A model generated the notes under the pieces. It was not told the origin of the DNA, made no database searches, and saw only the letters and a list, made by a program, of their open reading frames with translations. From positions 1-11,742 of the forward strand of contig CAZVPF010000069.1 of NCBI GenBank assembly GCA_964628195.1: a DNA stretch of 11,742 bases, in the 5' to 3' direction. Shown piece after piece: positions 6,165 through 11,742 of this stretch (its first letter is position 1; every line of letters begins with the position of its first letter). Source of the DNA: CAZVPF01 sp964628195. Its GTDB lineage: Bacteria; Planctomycetota; Phycisphaerae; Sedimentisphaerales; Anaerohalosphaeraceae. The position numbers and the translations under genes are program-made.

Positions 6165-8057
6165 ATGAGAGAAATTGCCCAAATACTTAAAAAAAAGAAA
6201 CTGCCCGACCAGGTTGCCGATGTCCTCGATAACTGCCCCTCACTTATAGTTCCCAAGACAAGAGAAGAAATCTTCTCAATGGCAATGGGCGGCAAAGAAT
6301 CCGGAACCTTTGAGGTTAAATATGATGTGCAGGGCAGGGAATTGCTCGAGGCCGAGGTAACTAAAGTCAGAAACGGGCTTAGCATTAATTACCCCGACCC
6401 TTATATGCGCAGAAGGGACCCGGGATGCATGTTCATTGCCGACCGGCAGCAGACCGACAAGGCTCGCTTTGCCGATAATTTTTCACAATCCTTTGATTCT
6501 GTTCGCGATGAATCATTTCAGTGGCTCAAAGGACAGGAGCTTTCCCTTACTTTCTTTAACCTTGGTTCGGACGTTCGGGATACCGGCAAAGGAGCTATGC
6601 TCATCGCCCCGGCTAACGCGGGTTTTTTTGTGGGTGCCCTTGCCGACCTCCAGGGCCTGGTCCCCCCGGACCAGTTGCCGGACGATTTTCATGTACACAG
6701 CATTATTTATCTTGTCCCGCCTTTAAGACATACCCATTTTGGCGGCAAACAGGTTGTTGTACATAACCGGCTTGAAGGCATACACGAGGTTTTCTCATAT
6801 AATTTGTACCCCGGACCGAGTGCCAAAAAGGGCGTTTATGGTGTTCTGCTTACATTGGGAGAAGCAGAGGACTGGCCCACGCTGCATGCTTCAACTGTGC
6901 AGGTTGAAACACCCTATGATAATATTACAACCATAATGCACGAGGGCGCCAGCGGCGGCGGCAAGAGTGAAATGCTTGAGTATGTCCACCGCGAAGAGAA
7001 CGGCAAACTGTTGCTCGGACTCAATTTGCTCAACGGCGACACCAGGACGCTGGTTATGTCACAGACGTGCAAGCTGTATCCCGTTACCGATGATATGGCA
7101 ATGTGCAGACCTATTAAAGAGAGCAAAACAGGCTACCTGCAGGTAAAAGATGCCGAGCAGGCATGGTTTTTACGGGTCAATCATATCGAGCGTTACGGCA
7201 CCGATCCCCACCTTGAAAGCGTTACGATACACCCGAAAGCCCCTCTGTTGTTCTTAAATATTGACGGAAAACAGGACTCCACCGCGCTTCTCTGGGAGCA
7301 TATAGAGGACCAGCCTGGCCGGCGCTGCCCGAACCCCCGCGTTATTCTGCCCCGAAAGCTTGTTCCCGATGTTGTTGACGGAACGGTTGACGTCATGGTA
7401 AGAAGTTTTGGTGTCCGCACCCCGCCTTGTTCGCGTGAAAAACCCAATTACGGCATAATCGGTTTTATGCATCTTTTGCCGCCCGCCCTTGCGTGGTTGT
7501 GGCGGTTGGTGGCACCGAGGGGACACGGCAATCCGAGCATAACCGACTCGGAGGGTATAATCAGCGAGGGCGTGGGCTCATATTGGCCTTTTGCCACAGG
7601 TCGGATTGTGGACCATGCTAATTTACTGCTTCGCCAGATGCAGTCCACCCCGAGAGTTCGTTACGTGCTGATTCCCAACCAGCATGTGGGCATCTGGAAG
7701 ACCGGGTTCATGCCCCAGTGGATAAGCAGGGAATATCTCGCCAGGAGGGGAATTGCCCCTTTCAGGTCGCAGCAGATAACTCCCGCCCGATGCAAACTGC
7801 TCGGTTATGCTTTTAACTCTATGCAGGTCGAGGGTACGCGGATTCCTCAGTGGATGCTGCAGGTAAATCTTCAGCGCGAGGTAGGAACTGAAGGTTACGA
7901 CGCGGGTGCAAAAATACTTGAAGACTTCTTCACGCGGGAATTAAAAAAGTTCCTTCACAATGATCTCGATAAGCTCGGCAAAGATATTGTCAACTGCTGC
8001 ATTGACGGCGGAACCCTCGAAGATTTTGAGAGCTTTCTGCCGGATACGGCACATTAG
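6165..8057 (+). CDS. DUF4914-type protein with PEPCK-like nucleotide-binding motifs
   Basis: The 630-residue cytoplasmic protein has no signal peptide or membrane segment. It matches my recollection of the DUF4914 family in length and in motifs such as HEGASGGGKSEM and VTDDMAMC. Gly261-Glu269 (GASGGGKSE) is a P-loop of the kind seen in phosphoenolpyruvate carboxykinases, and the Asp309-Asp310 pair ~45 residues later stands where PEPCKs have their metal-binding kinase-2 DD. Other striking blocks are HTHFGGKQVVVHNRLEG (190-206), FLNIDGKQDSTALLWEHI (363-380), ITDSEGIISEGVGSYWPF (459-476) and NQHVGIWKTGFMPQWI (505-520). I infer an ATP/GTP-dependent kinase or carboxykinase-like role; the substrate is unknown. 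There is only a weak AGAAAG ribosome site ~12 nt before the ATG. The aroC fusion gene follows after 51 nt and may be co-transcribed. Confidence 0.8.
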   Translation: MREIAQILKKKKLPDQVADVLDNCPSLIVPKTREEIFSMAMGGKESGTFEVKYDVQGRELLEAEVTKVRNGLSINYPDPYMRRRDPGCMFIADRQQTDKARFADNFSQSFDSVRDESFQWLKGQELSLTFFNLGSDVRDTGKGAMLIAPANAGFFVGALADLQGLVPPDQLPDDFHVHSIIYLVPPLRHTHFGGKQVVVHNRLEGIHEVFSYNLYPGPSAKKGVYGVLLTLGEAEDWPTLHASTVQVETPYDNITTIMHEGASGGGKSEMLEYVHREENGKLLLGLNLLNGDTRTLVMSQTCKLYPVTDDMAMCRPIKESKTGYLQVKDAEQAWFLRVNHIERYGTDPHLESVTIHPKAPLLFLNIDGKQDSTALLWEHIEDQPGRRCPNPRVILPRKLVPDVVDGTVDVMVRSFGVRTPPCSREKPNYGIIGFMHLLPPALAWLWRLVAPRGHGNPSITDSEGIISEGVGSYWPFATGRIVDHANLLLRQMQSTPRVRYVLIPNQHVGIWKTGFMPQWISREYLARRGIAPFRSQQITPARCKLLGYAFNSMQVEGTRIPQWMLQVNLQREVGTEGYDAGAKILEDFFTRELKKFLHNDLDKLGKDIVNCCIDGGTLEDFESFLPDTAH

Positions 8058-8108
8058 TGGAAAATTTCTCCGCTGGTTTGGGGATTTTAGTTAAACGGGT
8101 TTACAAGA

Positions 8109-9707
8109 ATGAGAATTGTAATAACAGGCGCTAAAAGCAGCGGCAAAAGCACTGTTGCCGCCAGGATGGCACAGGCTCTGCAGTTAAGTTTTGTCGAGAC
8201 TGACGGAATAATCGAGAAAAAGTATGCCCGGGAATATGGCAGGGAGCTTTCATTTTACGAAATATGCGAAGAGCTTGGCGAGCCTGAGTTTCGTGAGTAT
8301 GAAAGGGACGCTGTAAAACACTGTGCGGCAATGGATTATTGCGTGATCTCGGCAGGGGGGCTTACTCTCCTTGATCCTGAGTCCAGGGCTCTTCTGCGGA
8401 AAAACTCGATAATCCTCCTGCTTCAGGCTCAGCCGGATATTCTTTGGCAGCGAATGGAACAGATCGGCAAGTCAAAATATTTACAGCTTCCAAGGGACCA
8501 TTTCAGGGACCATGTTGAAAAAGTCATGGAAGTGATATACCCATTTGCAGATGTTGTTGTAGATGCCTCCGGCACCGGCGACCAGACTGCCAGTCAGGCC
8601 ATTGAGAGCCTCAGCGAGTATCTCGCTGTCCTTTCGAGTTCGCCTAATACTTTGGGGCAGGTCATTCGCCTGACCACCTTCGGCGAAAGTCATGGCCCTG
8701 CTGTCGGCGCAGTACTTGACGGGCTGGCACCGGGTATTGAGATATCCGTGGAGGAAATCCAAACCGAGCTGGATAGGCGCAGGCCCGGCCAGAGCAAAGT
8801 CGCCACTTCCCGTAAGGAACCTGATAAGGTAAAAATAATTTCGGGTGTGTTCGAGGGAAAAACGACAGGAACGCCCATAGCGATGGTCATCGATAATAAG
8901 GACCAGGATTCGACAAAGTATGATATAATTCGCGACCTTTTCAGGCCCGGCCATGCCGACTTTACCTTTTATAAAAAGTACGGTCTTCGCGACCATAAAG
9001 GCGGCGGCAGGTCTTCAGGCAGGGAGACTGCGGCAAGGGTCGCCGGTGGTGCAGTTGCCAAAAAGCTGCTTAAAGACAGGGGGCTGGAGATAACCGCATA
9101 CAGCCTTGAAATCGCCGGTATCCGGGCAAATAGTTTCGACCTGTCCCTTATTGAACAAAACCCGGTGCGGTGCCCCGATCCGGAAGCTGCCGAGAAAATG
9201 CAGCAGGCGATACTGGAAGCCCGTAAACAAGGCGACTCGGTCGGCGGTATCGTGGAGTTGATCGTTAAAAACGTCCCTCCCGGGCTCGGAGACCCTGTAT
9301 TTGGCAAACTTGACGCAAGGCTGGCAGCGGGGTTTTTCTCCCTCGGCGCGGTCAAAGGTCTTGAATTCGGCGACGGTTTTAGAGCGGCCGTTTCAAATGC
9401 GAGCCAGTTTAACGATCAGATGGCTGACGGAGAGTTTTTAACGAATCATGCCGGCGGCATTCTCGGCGGCATATCGACCGGCAGGGAAATAACGGCAAGA
9501 CTGGCTGTCAAGCCTACCCCATCGATAGCCAAATCTCAGCAAACCTCTGACTTGAAAGGTCAAACGCATAAGATAGAGATTGAAGGAAGACACGATCCCT
9601 GCATTGTCCCAAGGATAATCCCTGTTGTAGAAGCAATGGCTGCGCTTGTAATTCTCGATGCATGGGAAATACAAAACCGTCTAAGGCCGGGCTGGTTTGA
9701 GGCCTGA
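8109..9707 (+). CDS. aroC: Shikimate kinase-like / chorismate synthase fusion protein
   Basis: One uninterrupted 532-residue ORF. Residues 1-175 are shikimate kinase-like: P-loop GAKSSGKST (7-15), ETDGIIEKK with Asp32 at the shikimate-binding position, FREYE (61-65) with the conserved Arg62, and the C-terminal YPFADVVVDA. Residues ~180-532 are a complete chorismate synthase, which converts EPSP to chorismate using reduced FMN: TLGQVIRLTTFGESHGPAVG, DRRRPGQSK, RPGHADFTFYKKYG, DHKGGGRSSGRETAARVAGG, GGISTGREI, KPTPSI and GRHDPCIVPR. No Met or ribosome site precedes the second domain, so this is a real fusion. The kinase half is odd: the usual GGG loop is SAGGL (81-85), the lid lacks the usual RPLL, and the Arg of the RxPxY motif before the last helix seems missing (EVIYPF). 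Chorismate synthase activity is near certain; kinase activity or substrate is not. Confidence 0.93.
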   Translation: MRIVITGAKSSGKSTVAARMAQALQLSFVETDGIIEKKYAREYGRELSFYEICEELGEPEFREYERDAVKHCAAMDYCVISAGGLTLLDPESRALLRKNSIILLLQAQPDILWQRMEQIGKSKYLQLPRDHFRDHVEKVMEVIYPFADVVVDASGTGDQTASQAIESLSEYLAVLSSSPNTLGQVIRLTTFGESHGPAVGAVLDGLAPGIEISVEEIQTELDRRRPGQSKVATSRKEPDKVKIISGVFEGKTTGTPIAMVIDNKDQDSTKYDIIRDLFRPGHADFTFYKKYGLRDHKGGGRSSGRETAARVAGGAVAKKLLKDRGLEITAYSLEIAGIRANSFDLSLIEQNPVRCPDPEAAEKMQQAILEARKQGDSVGGIVELIVKNVPPGLGDPVFGKLDARLAAGFFSLGAVKGLEFGDGFRAAVSNASQFNDQMADGEFLTNHAGGILGGISTGREITARLAVKPTPSIAKSQQTSDLKGQTHKIEIEGRHDPCIVPRIIPVVEAMAALVILDAWEIQNRLRPGWFEA

Positions 9708-9711
9708 TGCA

Positions 9712-10371
9712 TTATTCTACACAGCCTTCGACGTCATAAACCGCCGACCAGGTTTTATCTGTTGTTAATGTCAGTTCCGCGCTGAGGCATTTGTTCTTGT
9801 CAAGCCAGCCAGTCAGATATGATGTCCCTGTTTCGCTGTCGGCAGTGCCAGTCGCCGTACTGTACATCTTCTTTTCATAGCTCCCTTTTGCGTAGATAAA
9901 CAGCTTTGAGTCATCATGAAAACCGTCATCGTCGATATATTCTTTTTCCGCAGCGATGTTCCCCTTAAACTCTGCCCGGTATAAATAATTCTTGGTGTCG
10001 TGTGAATAATCAGCAATCCACCCTCCGGATATTTCTCCGGAAGGGTCAAACTCAATTCTGGCCTTTCCCCGTGGTGTTTTGTCGTATGATACAGTTGCAT
10101 TTAATTTAAAGCCCGGGTCGATCGAAGGCTGAGTTTTTCGGGGCTGTTTAATGATTTTGTCGGCTGGAACGAGCAGATCCTCCATTGTCCAGGGCTTTTT
10201 TGCAGGGCCTTTTTTCATTATACCTGGCGTCGCCGGCCCGAAGAAGGAGCCTGCCTGTATGAAATACAGCAGCAGCAATATCCCGATAACCGCAAGCAGG
10301 GCGAGAATTGCCGCAGCGCCTTTTTTGTTTTTGGCGGTGAAATAAATCCAAAACGACTCATGAGTATTCAT
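9712..10371 (-). CDS. One-TM membrane-anchored protein of unknown function
   Basis: I do not recognise this family. The start at 10371 (MNTHESFWIYFTAKNKKG) is chosen over the longer frame to 10452 because GGAGAATAAAC gives a ribosome site 8 nt upstream and the extra 27 residues are only antisense-like filler overlapping the previous gene. The 219-residue product has a basic N-terminus, one membrane helix (about 19-40, AAAILALLAVIGILLLLYF) and a large outside domain. After a Lys/Pro-rich linker (MKKGPAKKPW) the domain looks all-beta, with many Tyr/Asp/Lys-rich strands and only two Cys, both near the C-terminus (KNKCLSAEL, VEGCVE), which could form a disulfide. It starts 2 nt after the YjbQ stop, so the two are translationally close. 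Its stop is only 4 nt from the convergent aroC stop. Confidence 0.75.
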   Translation of the reverse strand: MNTHESFWIYFTAKNKKGAAAILALLAVIGILLLLYFIQAGSFFGPATPGIMKKGPAKKPWTMEDLLVPADKIIKQPRKTQPSIDPGFKLNATVSYDKTPRGKARIEFDPSGEISGGWIADYSHDTKNYLYRAEFKGNIAAEKEYIDDDGFHDDSKLFIYAKGSYEKKMYSTATGTADSETGTSYLTGWLDKNKCLSAELTLTTDKTWSAVYDVEGCVE

Positions 10372-10373
10372 GT

Positions 10374-10793
10374 TTATTCTCCAATGATCTGACAAACTAC
10401 TGTCCGGTTGCGGCTGCGGGTGTCGAAGTCGATAAGCACGATCTGCTGCCATGTCCCCAGTGTCAGACGTCTGTCAATAAATGGCACCGTCAAAGACGGA
10501 CCGAGCATAGAGGCCCTGACATGGGCATGGCCGTTGTCGTCATGCCATGTTTTTTCATGCTCGTACGTGCCGTTTTGGGGGGCGAATTTTTCAAAAGCAG
10601 CATTTATATCGTGGTCGACAAGCCCCGGTTCGTACTCGATCGTGGTTATAGCGGCTGTGGAGCCTATATTAAAAATCGTAACCGTTCCGTTAGATAAACT
10701 GGATTCTTTAACGGCGTCGCTTACCTGAGCAGTGATATCTACAATGTCACAGTCGCCCCGGGTTTTTAGTGTTATTTTTTTTGTTTTTACCAT
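10374..10793 (-). CDS. yjbQ: YjbQ / UPF0047 family protein
   Basis: This small cytoplasmic protein (139 residues, the family's usual size) has the whole UPF0047 signature. It shows STAAITTIEYEPGL, HEKTWHDDNGHAHVRASMLG with the cluster of His residues that bind metal in solved members, and SLTVPFIDRRLTLGTWQQI near the end. Members of the family have been reported to have weak thiamine-phosphate synthase activity and can be essential for detoxification of thiamine or pyridoxine pathway by-products; the physiological role is unsettled. AGAGG lies about 5 nt before the ATG. It is the first gene of a probable two-gene operon with the membrane protein downstream. Confidence 0.93.
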   Translation of the reverse strand: MVKTKKITLKTRGDCDIVDITAQVSDAVKESSLSNGTVTIFNIGSTAAITTIEYEPGLVDHDINAAFEKFAPQNGTYEHEKTWHDDNGHAHVRASMLGPSLTVPFIDRRLTLGTWQQIVLIDFDTRSRNRTVVCQIIGE

Positions 10794-10820
10794 TTATACC
10801 TCTTTTACATATATATCGTC

Positions 10821-10862
10821 CTGAATCTATTTTATAAAAGATTCAGCTTAAATCAACGATAA
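10821..10862 (-). promoter_or_regulatory. Palindrome-overlapped promoter of the yjbQ operon
   Basis: On the minus strand TTGATT, a 16-bp spacer and TAAAAT form a promoter candidate. The -10 lies inside a perfect 8-bp inverted repeat, CTGAATCT (10821-10828) and AGATTCAG (10839-10846), with an AT-rich 10-bp centre. A dimeric repressor binding there would block transcription. No T-run follows on either strand, so a terminator is unlikely. Confidence 0.45.
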
Positions 10863-10956
10863 AGGGCTCATACCGGTGTTTTAAAGCCCGTATTTATGGG
10901 TCACGGCAGAAAAAAGAACATAAATGATTTTTTTTGAAAAAATAACACTTTTTCTG

Positions 10957-10985
10957 TTGACGAGTTAATGCCCTGTCGATATTAT
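10957..10985 (+). promoter_or_regulatory. rRNA operon promoter, copy 1
   Basis: TTGACG (10957-10962) and TATTAT (10980-10985) are separated by exactly 17 bp, next to an AT-rich upstream tract suited to an UP element. Transcripts would begin near 10992 and meet the intrinsic terminator at 11041-11073. Confidence 0.65.
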
Positions 10986-11040
10986 ACTCCGACCTGTTTA
11001 GGGGTTCGATATTTAGGACTTTTTTACAGGATTTGCTGGT

Positions 11041-11073
11041 CTCGAAAATTTTTTCAAATTTTTGAGATTTTTT
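11041..11073 (+). terminator. Intrinsic terminator between rRNA promoters 1 and 2
   Basis: CTCGAAAATTT (11041-11051) pairs with AAATTTTTGAG (11056-11066) over 11 bp with one G-T wobble and a TTTC loop, followed by A and six T. It lies about 50 nt after the predicted start from promoter 1 and ends directly before the -35 of promoter 2. Confidence 0.55.
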
Positions 11074-11074
11074 G

Positions 11075-11103
11075 TTGACGACACTAAAATGTTGTCATAT
11101 ACT
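11075..11103 (+). promoter_or_regulatory. rRNA operon promoter, copy 2
   Basis: TTGACG (11075-11080), 17-bp spacer, TATACT (11098-11103). This is the best-matching of the three copies and lies beyond the internal terminator, so it is the likely main promoter of the 16S transcript. Confidence 0.7.
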
Positions 11104-11158
11104 TACATTTTCCCAATGCGGGCAGATGAGCAAGTAAATAACCGGTAACTTTGGTTAG

Positions 11159-11187
11159 TTGACGAGTTCATTTGGCCGCTGTTATTT
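11159..11187 (+). promoter_or_regulatory. rRNA operon promoter-like copy 3 (weak -10)
   Basis: TTGACG (11159-11164) is followed after 17 bp by TTATTT (11182-11187). The -35 context GTTGACGAGTT repeats that of copy 1, but the -10 is poor, so this may be a decayed duplicate. Confidence 0.35.
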
Positions 11188-11194
11188 TTGGGAA

Positions 11195-11211
11195 AGCTCT
11201 TTTACAAGTTA
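11195..11211 (+). promoter_or_regulatory. boxA-like antitermination site of the rRNA leader
   Basis: AGCTCTTTTACAAGTTA resembles the rrn boxA element (TGCTCTTTAACAATTTA in E. coli), which loads NusB/NusE for antitermination. It is correctly placed between the last promoter copy and 16S. Confidence 0.5.
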
Positions 11212-11295
11212 ACAGTCGATATGCCAAATTAAAGCAGCGAAAGTGCAGGCGAAGGGTCGATCACGCAAGACACCCTTTGTCATATAATCTCATTA

Positions 11296-11386
11296 ACCAA
11301 TTTCTATAATTGGTGTGTAATGGACCGCGAGGCGAAAGCCGTTTAGTGGTCTTTCAGCACTTTCGTTGCGTGAGCGAAAAGTGTTG
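11296..11386 (+). other. Pre-16S leader hairpins
   Basis: Two stems lie just before the mature 16S end. ACCAATT/AATTGGT (11296-11302, 11308-11314) is perfect. The second is a longer imperfect stem, CAGCACTTTCG (11355-11365) with CGAAAAGTGTTG (11375-11386). They may be processing or leader-folding elements; RNase III stems normally need the 3' side of 16S, which is outside the window. Confidence 0.4.
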
Positions 11387-11432
11387 AGCCTTCTAATCGA
11401 AGTAATCCTGTTTCGACTGGATTCGACGATAT

Positions 11433-11742
<310 letters not shown>

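Larger units (their letters stand above)
10847..11432. other. rRNA leader / upstream region
   Basis: No protein gene is seen in these 586 nt between the yjbQ promoter and 16S. They hold three TTGACG-type promoter copies, an intrinsic terminator, a boxA-like site and two hairpins close to the mature 16S end. A GGGCT/AGCCC pair (10864-10868, 10885-10889) lies near the divergent start and is of unclear meaning. Confidence 0.7.

Noticed and set aside
10372..10452. Longer N-terminus of the one-TM protein (start at 10452)
   Set aside because: It overlaps yjbQ, lacks a ribosome site, and the added residues look like antisense of the conserved YjbQ end.

Overview
The window looks like chromosomal DNA of a planctomycete of the Phycisphaerae/Sedimentisphaerales type. 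This is inferred from the partial 16S rRNA at the right end, from a dockerin-like Asp-rich tail of the kind planctomycetes put on secreted proteins, and from lipoprotein/Tat-exported sulfatase and beta-helix enzymes next to Na+/solute symporter remnants. No database search was possible, so the taxon is an inference.

Layout. (1) 1-358: the 3' end of a secreted protein with a dockerin-like C-terminus. (2) 360-1435: a scar of decayed genes. It holds a promoter and ribosome site leading into a frameshifted, internally deleted sodium:solute symporter, a sulfatase remnant without its catalytic core and with an in-frame TGA, a short antisense antitoxin-like fragment, and the 3' half of a tRNA-Arg(CCT). 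(3) 1463-5854, minus strand: greA with its own promoter, then a two-gene unit in which a lipoprotein beta-helix enzyme (GH141-like) is followed 33 nt later by an intact Tat/lipoprotein sulfatase. A perfect 9-bp inverted repeat lies in the 5' region of that unit. (4) 5855-6164: divergent intergenic region with a sigma70-like promoter and a short leader carrying serial hairpins and an intrinsic terminator. (5) 6165-9707, plus strand: a DUF4914-type protein with PEPCK-like nucleotide-binding motifs, then a single ORF fusing a shikimate kinase-like domain to a complete chorismate synthase. (6) 9712-10793, minus strand: a YjbQ/UPF0047 protein and, 2 nt downstream, a one-TM protein of unknown function, probably one operon under a palindrome-overlapped promoter. 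(7) 10801-11742: rRNA leader with three TTGACG-type promoter copies, an intrinsic terminator between the first two, a boxA-like site and processing-type hairpins, then the 5' end of the 16S rRNA gene.

How they fit together. The sulfatase and beta-helix enzyme probably act together outside the cytoplasm on a sulfated polysaccharide. The broken symporter and sulfatase upstream look like the decaying remains of a similar utilisation operon. The kinase-chorismate synthase fusion joins two non-adjacent steps of aromatic biosynthesis. The most unusual items are the leader RNA before the DUF4914 gene, the AroK-like/AroC fusion with divergent kinase residues, the tRNA-half/pseudogene scar, and the triple promoter with internal terminator before 16S.
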